The notes under the pieces were generated by a model. That model had not been told where the DNA came from. It worked only from the letters and a program-made list of their open reading frames with translations, and made no database searches. From the NCBI GenBank assembly GCA_018857735.1, contig JABMCL010000854.1, forward strand, positions 300,001-364,000: a stretch of DNA of 64,000 nt, given 5' to 3'. Position 1 is the stretch's first letter; the number at the start of each line of letters is the position of its first letter. Positions 24,728-35,365 of the stretch are shown piece by piece. This DNA is from Alviniconcha marisindica (lineage: Eukaryota; Mollusca; Gastropoda; Provannidae). The translations under genes were made by a program, and so were the position numbers.

Positions 24728-24792
24728 AGTGTCCGGCTCCAGGTAGATGAAGGGGCACTCCATCTGCTTCTGGATCAGATCCAGCACCTGCA
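24728..24792 (-). CDS. fry: furry exon w23 (starts after a U12-type AC 3' splice site)
   Basis: 65 nt, phase 1 in and phase 0 out. It reads (L)QVLDLIQKQMECPFIYLEP then DT. With the AC junction the w22-w23 protein aligns without a gap to 31 residues of FRY, from SLQRIG to VDAET. The 3' splice site is ggtgac|TGCAG, 10 nt past the branch-site adenosine of TCCTTAAC. The downstream donor is ACT|gtgagt. Confidence 0.93.
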
Positions 24793-24921
24793 GTCACCAC
24801 TGTTAAGGACAAACCTGCCTTCAACCTCTCACGTTATGTTACAACCGTACATGCAATAATTTCTGGTTGCTTAGCCTGTGTGTTTTTTTAACTCTTTTTG
24901 GCTAACTTGCTTGGCTGTTTA

Positions 24922-24955
<34 letters not shown>

Positions 24956-25311
24956 TTGTGAGTGTATGTCACTGTGTGTGTGTGTGCGTGCCTGCCTGCA
25001 TGCGTGCGTGTGTGTGCATGCATGTTTGCGTACACCTAAGAAAACAAATTCACAGTTTTAGGCAACAATAACAAGAACACGTCGGATGTGAGTGATGCCC
25101 TTCCCCACCAGCATGGCTGACAGATCTCTTTTTTTTTCAAATTAGCACATGTGGCTGACAGATCTTGACTGTAGCCAAACTTACCACTGATCTAGCAGGT
25201 TTCTGTTGGTGGACTTGCTCTGCCATTGCTATATGCTCTATGACATGAATAAGTGAAACAGAAGATTCGTTGGCAGCTGCCGCTTTAAACGTCAACTGAG
25301 TGAAAGGATAT
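24793..25311 (-). other. fry: U12-type AT-AC intron (519 bp) of fry
   Basis: The 5' end is ATATCCTTT, a perfect U12 5' splice site. The 3' end has TCCTTAAC (plus 24802-24809), a perfect U12 branch site. The AC terminus lies 10 nt beyond the branch adenosine, inside the usual 10-16 nt window. Only this junction joins w22 and w23 in the conserved frame. The intron also carries (TG)n near 24924-24955. It would be removed by the minor (U11/U12) spliceosome. Confidence 0.93.
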
Positions 25312-25402
25312 GGAATTGCGAAGCGATGGCTTTGAGACTCTCTGTCTTGGACAGGTAGTAGTAGGCCTCCTTTGTCATCACTGTCAGGCGCTTGCGGAAC
25401 TC
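25312..25402 (-). CDS. fry: furry exon w22 (ends at a U12-type 5' splice site)
   Basis: It encodes EFRKRLTVMTKEAYYYLSKT and ESLKAIASQF plus one base. EAYYYLSKTESLKAIASQF aligns with the FRY segment NEAVSFLGDSLQRIGTKF. No GT donor fits the frame. The exon is instead followed directly by ATATCCTTT, the U12 AT-AC consensus. Phase 0 in, phase 1 out. The acceptor is catgtcttcag-like (gtcttcag). Confidence 0.93.
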
Positions 25403-25824
25403 CTGAAGACAAAAAAGCAGTGAAAACATCACATCAGCAGCACTGAAAAAAATCACAGACTACAGCACACAGCGACTCAAATCCTTCCAACAAATGAGTG
25501 ACTGAATCGCCTGGGCCTCCATGAAATCATTCTGTTAGCCTCCTTCAGCACCGCCATTTCATGCCCAGCAGTCTGTATCAGTGATGTCATAAACAAGGCT
25601 GGCATGTGTGGCAAAAGTATCAAATCCGTCATAAGCCACCATTTTTCGACTCTTCATAGGTGAAGAGCAAACCAACATGGTTGTGCTCAGCGGGGCTCAA
25701 ATTCAAAGCAGAAACGGCTCTTCTTTCATGTACATATTGACAGAACACCCAAATGCAGCAGCCAGGTGAAATTATTTGCAGTTTTCAGTTTTCAGGCCAA
25801 CTTATGTCTTCAGTTTGATTCCCC

Positions 25825-25870
25825 TTTAATTAAAGGGGACCGCAAGTAAAGATGCAAGCTCATTTGAAAA
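25825..25870. mobile_element. back-to-back MITE ends
   Basis: gattcccctttaattaaagg followed by ggaccgcaagtaaag resembles a right end and a left end of the 11368-11781 family, meeting at TTAATTAA. It may mark two adjacent insertions. The rest of 25403-26079 has no other recognisable feature. Confidence 0.5.
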
Positions 25871-26079
25871 TGCAGAAAATGTGTCACTGTTTCCATTTGG
25901 AGGCTATGTATGGTTGTGCTATCAATATTCATGTGACAGAAGTACTTTTTTTTCTCTCCATCTACAGTAGTGACATTCCAGTCCTGTTATTCAGCATTTG
26001 ATAGTCTCAGACTTAATAAATCGTAACAGTGACAGCACCACACACTCACAAAACCAACAGTGACAGCCATCCAGCTCAC

Positions 26080-26200
26080 CCTGTACAGTCGAGGGAACAC
26101 CTGACACGTTCTGATGGCATGCTGTACCGATGCTTCCGCCATCACCTTGGAAACGTGGGACTTCCAGACGTCCTCTACCTCGTCACCTTGGAGGCAGAGG
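26080..26200 (-). CDS. fry: furry exon w21 (5' boundary ambiguous: 26200 or 26242)
   Basis: The core encodes GDEVEDVWKSHVSKVMAEAS and VQHAIRTCQVFPRLYR, aligning with the FRY segment DDEEEAWRCHVNQM...FTFHVFSRLFQ. The donor AGG|gtgagc is clear. Two acceptors keep the frame after w20: ctgag at 26200/26201 (start LCLQGDE) and ccag at 26242/26243, which would add 14 residues including LLGQSWVLSL. Neither has a good pyrimidine tract. The shorter form is listed. A 64-bp minisatellite starts just upstream. Confidence 0.85.
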
Positions 26201-26259
26201 CTCAGCACCCAGGATTGGCCCAGCAGTCCTGCACCTGTCATGCTGGTGTTGAGCTCATT

Positions 26260-27150
26260 GTTGTCTGGCTCACTGGGGTTGGAGTACAGACTGTGCCTGG
26301 AGGACAGACAGCTAATTATATGTTTTGTTCAGGTCACTGGGGCTGGAGTACAGACTGTGCCTGGAGGACAGACAGCTAATTACATCTTTTGTTCAGGTCA
26401 CTGGGGCTGGAGTACAGACTGTGCCTGGAGGACAGACAGCTAATTATATCTTTTGTTCAGGTCACTGGGCTTGGAGTATAGATTGTGCCTGGAGGACAGA
26501 CAGCTAATTATATCTTTTGTTCAGGTCACTGGGGCTGGAGTACAGACTGTGCCTGGAGGACAGACAGCTAATTATATCTTTTGTTCAGGTCACTGGGGCT
26601 GGAGTACAGACTGTGCCTGGAGGACAGACAGCTAATTATATCTTTTGTTCAGGTCACTGGGGTTGGAGTACAGACTGTGCCTGGAGGACAGACAGCTAAT
26701 TATATCTTTTGTTCAGGTCACTGGGGTTGGAGTACAGACTGTGCCTGGAGGACAGACAGCTAATTATATCTTTTGTTCAGGTCACTGGGGTTGGAGTACA
26801 GACTGTGCCTGGAGGACAGACAGCTAATTATATCTTTTGTTCAGGTCACTGGGGTTGGAGTACAGACTGTGCCTGGAGGACAGACAGCTAATTATATCTT
26901 TTGTTCAGGTCACTGGGGTTGGAGTATAGATTGTGCCTGGAGGACAGACAGCTAATTATATCTTTTGTTCAGGTCACTGGGGTTGGAGTACAGATTGTGC
27001 CTGGAGGACCGACAGCTAATTATATCTTTTGTTCAGGTCACTGGGGTTGGAGTACAGACTGTGCCTGGAGGACAGACAGCTAATTATATCTTTTGTTCAG
27101 GTCACTGGGGTTGGAGTATAGATTGTGCCTGGAGGACATACCACTAATTA
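26260..27150. repeat. minisatellite, 64-bp unit, ~14 highly homogeneous copies
   Basis: The unit is gtcactggggttggagtaca plus gactgtgcctggaggacaga and cagctaattatatcttttgt. Copies are nearly identical (ggctgg/ggttgg variants), implying recent expansion or ongoing homogenisation. It lies in intron w20-w21, next to the ambiguous w21 acceptor. Confidence 0.95.
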
Positions 27151-27890
27151 TGTTTTTGCTAGGATCAGTGGGGTTGGATATAGACTGCTTGGTGGTTACA
27201 GACCACTAATTATACCTTTTTGTTAAAATCACTGGGTTTGGAGTATAGACTGTTCCTGGTGGACAAACTGCTAAGCATGCCTTTTGCTAAGGTTGCTGGG
27301 GGTTGGATATAGACTGCTTGGTGGACAGACCGCTAACTCTGCCTTTTTTGTTAAGGTCACTGGGGTTGGAATATAGACTGTTCCTGGTGGACAAACTGCT
27401 AATTATGCTCTTTGTTAAGGTCACTGGGGTCGGATATAGACTGCTTGGAGGACAGATCGCTAATTACACCTTTTGTTAAGGTCACTGAGGTTGGAATGTA
27501 GACTGTTCCTGGTGGACAGACTGCTAATTATGCCTTTTGCTAAGCTTGCTGGGGATGGATACAGACTGCTTGGTGGACAGACTGCTAATTATGCATTTTG
27601 TTAAGGCCACTGGGGTTGGAATATAGACTGTTCCTGGTGGACAAACTGCTAATTGTGCCTTTTGCTAAGGTTGCTGCGGTTGGATATAGACTGCTTGGTG
27701 GACAGATCGCTAATTACACCTTTTGTTAAGGTCACTGGGGTTGGAATATAGACTGTTCATGGTGGGCAGACTGCTAATTATGCCTTCTGTTAAGGTCACT
27801 GGGGTTGGAATATATATGTCTAGAATGTTCCAGTTGGACAGACCACTAATTATGCCTTTTGTTAAGGTCACTAGGGTTGGGGCAGGGAGC
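27151..27890. repeat. diverged flank of the 64-bp array with dimeric organisation
   Basis: Two diverged unit types alternate: ggaatatagactgttcctgg with tggacaaactgctaat, and ggatatagactgcttggtgg with acagaccgctaa. They form a ~128-bp dimer repeated about five times. This is the older, non-homogenised edge of the 26260-27150 array. Confidence 0.8.
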
Positions 27891-27949
27891 AGGGTACGAC
27901 TGATGCACTGAAGCGCGCGCTACACAGGAACACAGCAGGAATAACCTAC

Positions 27950-28068
27950 GTTGAGGCAGTGAGAGGACTGGAACGTCGCCTCTCCAGCATGGGGTTCTGA
28001 ACCACGATGGAACTGGACGCGGCCAAGTCTCTGGGGACCTCCTGGCTGTCGTCCACCGAACTCTCAGA
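27950..28068 (-). CDS. fry: furry exon w20
   Basis: It encodes SESSVDDSQEVPRDLAASSS, IVVQNPMLERRRSSPLTAS and part of a Thr codon. Phase 0 in, phase 2 out. The acceptor is ttccgcacgcag and the donor is AAC|gtaggt. The ERRRSSPL stretch is a basophilic-kinase-like site (inference). It aligns loosely with the FRY segment ending SPLPSPFLSA. Confidence 0.88.
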
Positions 28069-28149
28069 CTGCGTGCGGAAAACAGAATGAAGGCATGAGC
28101 AGAGACAATCAACGCCTGCATCATCAACAGGGCTACAGTCAAGGCAAAC

Positions 28150-28720
28150 TTATGCTGTTTGGGAGACAGAGAAATTTGAGTAATGGTGTAAGTACGCTCA
28201 GCGTCAGTTCACAGAAAGAAATCTGAGAAAGGGTAATACTCAATGTCAGTTTATACTCTTATGGAGAGAGAAACTGGAGTAAGGGTAACACTTCATGTCA
28301 GTTTACGCTTTTGGAGAGAGAAGTTGGAGTAAGGGTAACACTTGATGTCAGTTTACGCTTTTGGAGATGGACAGGGTAAGGGTAACACTTGATGTCAGTT
28401 TACAATCTTGTGGAGAGAGAAATTGGTGTAAGGGTAATACTTCACATCAGTTTATGATCCTTTGGAGTAAGGGTAACACTTGATGTCAGTTTATGATCTT
28501 TTGGAGAGAGAAACTGGAATAAGGGTAACACTTAATGTCAGTTTACAATCTTTTGGAGAGAGAAATTTGAGTAAGGATAACACCTGATGTCACTTTACGT
28601 TTTTATGGAGAGAGAACTGGGAGTAAGGGTAACACTTAATATCAGTTTACGCTCTTTTGGAGAGAGAGATTTGAGTAAGGGTAACAATGTCAGCTTACAC
28701 TAATTTGGACAGACAGAGAA
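28150..28720. repeat. minisatellite, ~50-58-bp unit, intron w19-w20
   Basis: About ten copies of gagagagaaactggagtaag, ggtaacacttgatgtcagtt and tacgcttttg. Confidence 0.85.
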
Positions 28721-28899
28721 ACAAATCTGGCTAACGGCAACCAGTCACAGCAAGTCTGTGCTGACTTGGACAGAGGCACTACAGCAAGGGAAGAAAGGAA
28801 AAAGCTGACGATGGGGGGAACCAGCCCCGGTCAGAGGCTACTTACACCATCATCTGGGGCATCTTCTTGTCTGAAGCCAGAAGCAAAATGTTTGCTGTC

Positions 28900-29200
28900 T
28901 TAAGAGTCCCTCATTAGAATTCCTACTTTCAGCTGCAGTAACCTTTGTGACATGACAAACCCCATTACTGAAATCCCTAAAGTCAGAACACAGCTGCTGG
29001 AGTGGCAGGTAACACTGCACCTGCATGTACATATGGCAGTATGCACAGGTGTGGGGAAATGGCTGCGCACACTACCTTCTCACCCAACAGTGGGGGAACC
29101 TCAGGGTCTCAGCTGAGGTAAGTACGTGAGTAAGTTGGCGTCTCACGCCCAGTCAACTAGCATGGTTATATCAGGGTGAACTCAGCTGAGGAACACAAAC
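28900..29200. repeat. RepB copy followed by a 'TTTTACGCCCAGTCAAC'-family element
   Basis: 28955-29125 matches RepB (gctggagtggcaggtaacac, ggtgtggggaaatgg). It is interrupted at its end by gtaagttggcgtctcacgcc and cagtcaactagcatgg (29130-29180), after which RepB resumes (ctcagctgaggaacacaaac). This looks like a nested insertion. Confidence 0.6.
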
Positions 29201-29392
29201 GAACCATGGGTAACAATCAAGGCAAAGTTAATTTCATTCACCAAGAGGGAGAGAAGGGAAAAAAAATCACTACAGATAATAATCAAGGTAAGCTAATCAT
29301 GCAGAAGTCTGCAAACACACACACACACACGCACGCGCACACACACACATGCACGCACGCACGCACACACGCAGTGTCTCCAAGCCTTGTAC

Positions 29393-29590
29393 CTCATCAT
29401 CAGAAGAGTCCTCTTCCTTGTTGCTAGGGCTGTCGCTAGGGGAGATGTTGATTTCCGTCAGGCTGGGAGAGCTGATCAGCTTCAAGTCCGGCACGGACCC
29501 AAAGTTGCGTCGCTGGCTGGAGGGAGGCGGAGACTCCTCCAGGTTCAGAGACTGGCGCCGGTCCACCAGCTGTGAGAAGTAGCCCTCGTT
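29393..29590 (-). CDS. fry: furry exon w19
   Basis: 66 codons, phase 0 on both sides. It starts NEGYFSQLVDRRQSLNLEES, then PPPSSQRRNFGSVPDLKLIS, a stretch with SLTEINISPSDSPSNKEE, and ends DSSDDE. It corresponds to the FRY stretch with RRRSLDSID, a basic Ser motif that could be a phosphosite (inference), followed by an acidic Ser-rich tail. The acceptor tctgctttcag is the first unit of a ~30-bp array; the donor is GAG|gtacaag. Confidence 0.93.
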
Positions 29591-30490
29591 CTGAAAGCAG
29601 AAACCATGCCGTAGAGTGGTCTGACAGCAGAAATATCACATCGAGGTCTGAAAGCAGAAATCATACCACAGAGTGGTCTGAAATCATACCGTAGAGTGGA
29701 CTGAAAGTAGAAATCATACAGTAGAGTGGTCTGATAGCAGACATCATACCATGGAGTGGTCTAAAAGTAGAAATCATACCATAGAGTGGTCTGAGAGTAG
29801 AAATCATACTGTAGAGTGGTCTGAAAGTAGAAATCATACCGTAGAGTGGTCCGATAACAGAAATCATACAATAGTGGTCTAATAGCAGAAATCATACCAT
29901 AATCTAATAGCAGAAACCATTATTACAGAGTGGTCTGAAAGTAGAAATCATACTGCACAGTGGTCTGAAAGTATACAATCATACTGTACAGTGGTCTGAG
30001 AGCAGACATCATACCATGGAGTGGTCTAAAAGTAGAAATCATACCATAGAGTGGTCTGAGAGTAGAAATCATACTGTAGAGTGGTCTGAAAGTAGAAATC
30101 ATACCGTAGAGTGGTCCAATAACAGAAATCATACAATAGTGGTCTAATAGCAGAAATCATACCATAGAGTAATCTAATAGCAGGAACTATTATTACAAAG
30201 GGGTCTGAAAGTAGAAATCATACTGCAGAGTGGTCTGAAAGTATACAATCATACCGTACAGTGGTCTGAGAGCAGAAATCATACTGTAGTCTGAAAGTAG
30301 AAATCATACTATTGAGTAGTCTGAAAGTAGAAACCATACCATAGAGTGGTCTTAAAGCAGAAATCATACCACAGAGTGATATGAAAGTAGAAATCATACT
30401 GTAGAGTGGTCTGAAAGTAGAAATCATACCGCAGAGTGGTCTGAAAGTAGAAATCATACCATAGATTGGTCTAATAGCAGATATCATACA
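29591..30490. repeat. minisatellite of 3'-splice-site-like units, ~30 bp, ~30 copies
   Basis: The plus-strand unit is tctgaaagtagaaatcatac plus cgtagagtgg. On the transcribed strand this reads ...atgatttctactttcag|a, a pyrimidine tract with AG. The unit next to w19 supplies its real acceptor. The order of variants in 29661-29900 recurs in 29923-30165, a ~263-bp higher-order duplication. Confidence 0.9.
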
Positions 30491-30579
30491 CAGAGTGCTC
30501 TGGAAGCCTCAAACAGCCTGGACCAGGCCTTTGTTGAAGGTGATACTGACAGCAGAAGTTTGACAAGTTTTTGTTTGGT

Positions 30580-31640
30580 TGTTCTTTTGTTAGTGTGTGT
30601 GTGTGTGTGTGTGTGTGCAAAAATAATTCTAAGCCAACAGCGCAGAGTACTGAAACTTGTATATTGAATGTATGGCAGAAGTTGCTCTCTCTTGATATGT
30701 GCAGAGAAATTCTAAGCCAACAACGCAGAGTATTAAAAATATGCATGTTAAGTGTACAGTAGAAATTTGTTGGTATTTCTTGTGTGCAAAGAAAAAACTA
30801 CCCCAACAGCACAGAGTACTAAATCTTGTACATTAAATGCACAGCAGAAGTCTGTCAGTTTTTGTTGTGTGCAGAGAAACTCTAAGACAACAGTGCAGAA
30901 TACTAAAAAAAAAGAAGAAGAAAAAAGACATGTATGTTAACTATGCCTCCACAGAATACTACATGAATGTCTTTTCATAAAGGGTGAGGCTTTCATGGGT
31001 TGCAACAAGGGAGTACATGCTGAATGTACTCATATTGCACTCTATTTTGCTTTTACTTACAGACTTGTCAGAACTGCAAAACAAAAACAATGTAGGCAGC
31101 TTTCTGTTCAAAGCAAGGGAGAACATACTGTTGTGGATGGATGGTATTTACCCCAATTTATGGCTAGAATCCCATTGTAATGCCAGTGCATTTGAACTTC
31201 TTTTAAGATCACCCAAAAATCTGTGAAAGTGGTTTGGTCCTTGGTGAGAAGGAGTTCATTGAGATGGAAACATGAAAGGAGTTGTTTTAGAAAAAGCAGT
31301 CTTAGAGAAGGGGGTGGGGGTGGGGCACATTTTTTTTCAGTGTGTTTTTTGGTCAAAGGTTCACTGACGTGCAGACATGAAGAGAACTGTTTCAGAGAAA
31401 GAGGTCTTGGAGATGGGCTGTTTTGTGTGTGTGTGTGTGTGTGCATGTGCATGTGTGCGCGTGCATGTGTATTTTGGGTCAAGGATTCACCGACATGCAA
31501 ATATGAAGTGACTGGTTTCAGAAAACAAGGTCTTGAGGAGTTGTTTTACTTTGTTGGTTTTCTTGGTCAGGGGTTCATTTACATGGACACATGATTACGA
31601 AGCAAACAGTCTCAAGGGAGGGAAAACAGTCCTAGAGGAG
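30580..31640. repeat. two degenerate tandem arrays with a short (TG)n
   Basis: (TG)n at 30593-30618. Copies ~85-100 bp apart of ttctaagccaacagcgcaga and gtactgaaacttgta cover 30630-30905. ~95-bp copies of ttcattgagatggaaacatg and gttttagaaaaagcagtctt cover 31245-31640. 31641-32700 shows nothing recognisable. Confidence 0.6.
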
Positions 31641-32710
31641 AAATGGTCTCTCATCTGGGTGGCCGTCCATCTGTGGTTCCACTGTACCCCAATATAATGC
31701 TACAACTGGGAGACAAGCAGAGAGCCCTTTCTCAGCACTGTCACAGACAGTGAAGGAGGTTGTCTACCTCTGTGGCTGGCTTTTTACAAACATGCATTAC
31801 TACCATTTCTCTTTTGTCTGTCTTTAGCTCTAACACACTAATGAATGAAATGCAACTTGTAACTCACAACTGAGAGTGTCAGGAAAACAAAAATCACAAA
31901 CGCAAAGCATCACAAAATCCTGACAATAAGCTTTCCCATGCAAAGGACCACCTACAAAGTGTCTGCTAAACCTACAAATGTAAAAGTTTGCTCAAAACTG
32001 AACTTTTTCTCTGTTGCAAACATAACCTCCATGGACCTGACAGACAAAACAAAAAGACATGTCCATGCCATTTAAATGACATATAGATTGTAAAATGCCC
32101 AAAGTACTTTTTCCTGCAAAAAGAGGGACAGTACAGTGCGAGTTTTCACCATCTTATTCTAACCTTTAGTTTTCATTTCTCAGGATCCTCCGAGACTGAC
32201 ACACTGCACTCTTTACAAATTATGCATACCCGCGACATGATCCTGAACTTATGTAAACTGGCAGTATAAAACTATAACCAACAATAACTTCACTGCTACA
32301 AATACAAAAGTAGGAAATATGCACAGACAAACTTCAAAATAAGAAAACAGATGTTAGTTACGTTGCACTGTGGAACTGACACTTTAAGTTTCAGTCACTG
32401 CACAGGGTTTGTTAATGCTTTAACACTAATAAACAGGTAGAAGGTCTGAAGGCACAACACTATGCACAGCATTCTATTACGCTACCAAATTACGGCAACG
32501 ACAGAGCAGGCATGCTCAGCATCAGGGGCAATTCAAAGCTCAAACTCTGGTTCAGATAACCCGCTCGGTCACTGCAACTTTAATGTTCTGAATACGCGAA
32601 CAATGTCAAGAGAGTGAAAGGGAGACAAAAACTACAAGCAAGGAAGAGGAAATGAAATGAACCGCATTTCTACACACTAGTGCTTCATGGGATCCCTTCA
32701 CATGTGTAGA

Positions 32711-33060
32711 GGGGTGAGGTTAATTACATACAATCACCATGGCACTAAGATGTCTGTGCTTCAATAGTTTCCACAAGCAACATGACCATATGAGATAATG
32801 AGGGGAGTTTGTGGCTGATCAGCTAATGTGCTGGGCTGTGAATCCAATGGCAGGGTTCAACTCCTGGACATGACAGGGACAAGGGAAGGGTTAGTTTTAC
32901 ACAGTCGCCATGGCACCAAAGGTTTGTGCTGCAGTGATTTCCACTAGCAACATGACTGTTTTATGTAAATGACGGTAGTTTGAGACTGGTTGGCTAACGT
33001 GTTGGGCTGTAAATCCAATGACCACTGTATCACTCCTGGATGAGACAGGGTGAAGGATGT
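32711..33060. repeat. tandem pair of ~175-bp tRNA-like (SINE?) units
   Basis: Each unit has aatcaccatggcac, tttccacaagcaacatgac, and then a tRNA-like stretch (gctgatcagctaatgtgctg, ggctgtgaatccaatgg, gttcaactcc). A similar head lies at 61055-61130 (gttcagctggtcaagcg, ttgggctgaaaatccag, gtttgattc). Probably a second tRNA-derived SINE family. Confidence 0.45.
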
Positions 33061-33204
33061 TTTTTCAGTTCTTCTAACACTTGTGCAGATTCGTCACTGC
33101 CTGCCATGCACTAAAACTGTCACGCATCTTAAAGATCCAGAGTCCACCTTTTGGCAAGAGAAGACCCAATAGGGTAGCAGTGGGTAGCATGAAAACACAC
33201 AGAT

Positions 33205-33420
33205 AATGCGTGGCTTTCTCCTCGTTTGCAAGAACTGTAGAAGAAGGGTCTGACAAATCATTCCCCATCCCCACTTATGTGCAGCTTTCTCCTTGTCTGC
33301 AAGAATTGTATTTGTAGAAGAAGGGTTTCCCCATCCCCACATACATTGTGGTGTGTGGCTTTCTCCTCGTTTGCAAAAATTATAGAAGGAGGGTTTGACA
33401 AATCGTTCCCCAGCTGCATT
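33205..33420. repeat. three copies of a ~75-90-bp unit
   Basis: gtggctttctcctcgtttgc, aagaactgtagaagaagggt and ttccccatccccac recur three times. 33421-34779 has a C-run at 34314-34326 and no other recognisable feature. Confidence 0.65.
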
Positions 33421-34779
33421 TAAACAGTTTTTTTAATCTGTTTAATGTTGGTGGAGATTAGCTCATGCCCACCAGTTCCACTCTTTGGGGTAAAGGATCG
33501 TCCACAGTGGCACAGTGGGTCGAGACGACTGTGGATCAACTTTCCTTCGTGAGCTATATGTGTTGTTACCTAACAATCACAGCCAGTTTCACAGTGCAGT
33601 AATAATGCAACAACTGTAGGAGTCAAAACACTTTCCTCTCACCGCACCCCCACCACCCTCTCACCCGCCCGAACAAGCAAAGATGTTGCAGGGTATCACT
33701 GCCCTCTTAGAAAGAAACAAAATTTAAGGGGAAAAAGTGACCATCGTATGTTGTCTGAATAAAACTTTAAATGCAGCAATCACATGATCTGGTCATACAA
33801 GGCCATGTTTTTCAATGAAAATCTTATTCATACAGTGTCATATTCAATTATGATCATGTTCATGTAGCACCATATTCCAATTACGATCAATAGCACCAAA
33901 TTTAAATTATGATCACATTCATCATACAGTGCCATACTTCAGGTATGACCATTTTCATACAGCTCCTTACATTAATACTGAAAATTGACAATGCACACAA
34001 TTTTCCCACGATGGCAATAATACGCAAAGCTGATACCAAAATGTTCTGCTAAATGAAAAAAAGAGAGAGAGAGAAGTGAGGGGCGGGGGGAGGCAGTGGG
34101 AAAGACAAACCAAAAATGAAGCATGTTAGTTATTACTGACATTGAAGCATGTGGGATAAATGCGTGCTCACACCTTCAGTGGAGTGCTAAGATAGATGAG
34201 TGTTTACGGCAACCCAACAAGAACAATATACTACAGGCTGTACGGACATGTGCAGGACAGGGACCGTAGAAGAAGCAGCAAATAAAATAAAGGCCAAGAC
34301 AATAAATCCCACTGTCCCCCCCCCCCTTTTAAAAGGATAATATACACAAAAATGAAAAGGTGCAGTTTCACAAACAACACACTAATAATAAACCAGACTC
34401 AATCAATAAATAAATAAAAACAGCAAAATGAATAACCATCTAGGTAACGCAGGACAGAACACATCTGAAGTACAAGATTAATCAGTTTACAACGCTGATT
34501 TTTTCTTATTTTTTTCTTTCTTTTTTTTAACATTGGAAGAATTGAAAAACAACAAAGCAAGTGAAAATCATATAAAAAAGAAAAAGATGCCAGCAGAAGC
34601 AGGACTATGGGCAGCTTTGGCGGAAACAAATCAGAATGAAATATTCTGCGTGGATGGAAAGGGTAACAGTGCATTTACAAGCGGTGTACACCAAACCACA
34701 GCTACATCCCTCGCGTTCAATGTTTTCCAGGAATCAATTTTTCGTTAAAACCTACCAAAGTCCAAGTGGATGTCTGTGG

Positions 34780-35365
34780 AAACAATGATTTCATGTTGTA
34801 GGAAACAGGAAAGCCACAGCAGCCAAAGCTGATTTGCCAGTAAAACATTAACATTTCAACATCAAAATGTGTTGGATCTGTTAGGAAAACATTACCATTT
34901 AAATACCAAAATGTGTTGAATCTGTCAGTACAAACCAACACCATTTAAACACCAAAAGGTGTTGCATCTCTCAATACACACTGACACTTGAACACCCAAA
35001 AGTGTTATATCTGTGTCAGTAAAACATTAACATTTAAACACCAAAATGTGTTTTACATGTCAGTACACACTGACATTTAAACACCAAAATGTGTTGTATC
35101 TGTCAGTACACACTGACACTTAAACACCAAAACGTGTTGTATCTGTCAGTACACACCAACACTTAAACACCAAAATGTGTTGTATTTATCAGTGAAACAA
35201 TGACATAAAACACCACAATGTGTTGTATCTGTCAGTACACGCTGACACTTATACACCAAAATGTGTTGCATTTGTCAGTACACACTGACACTTAAATATC
35301 AAAATGTATTGTACCTGTCGGTACACACTAACATTTGAACACCAAAACCTGTTGCACATGAACAG
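34780..35365. repeat. minisatellite, ~43-bp unit, ~13 copies, intron w18-w19
   Basis: The unit is tgtcagtacacactgacact plus taaacaccaaaatgtgttgt atc. Each holds an imperfect palindrome, cagtacacactg. C-runs follow at 35527-35580 and 35715-35730. 35731-37130 contains no further recognisable element. Confidence 0.9.

Noticed and set aside
24788..24792. GT-AG intron ending at tgactgcag|GTG before w23
   Set aside because: No GT donor after w22 has the matching phase. The AC end 5 nt earlier restores the conserved frame and fits the U12 branch-site distance.
26260..27150. CRISPR-like regular repeat array
   Set aside because: The units are contiguous 64-bp monomers with no unique spacers, in a eukaryotic intron.
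28858..28882. Small fry exon between w19 and w20 (cttcag|...|gtaagt)
   Set aside because: Splice-like borders exist, but in the required phase 0 it contains a TGA. The direct w19-w20 join is in frame. A poison exon is conceivable but unsupported.
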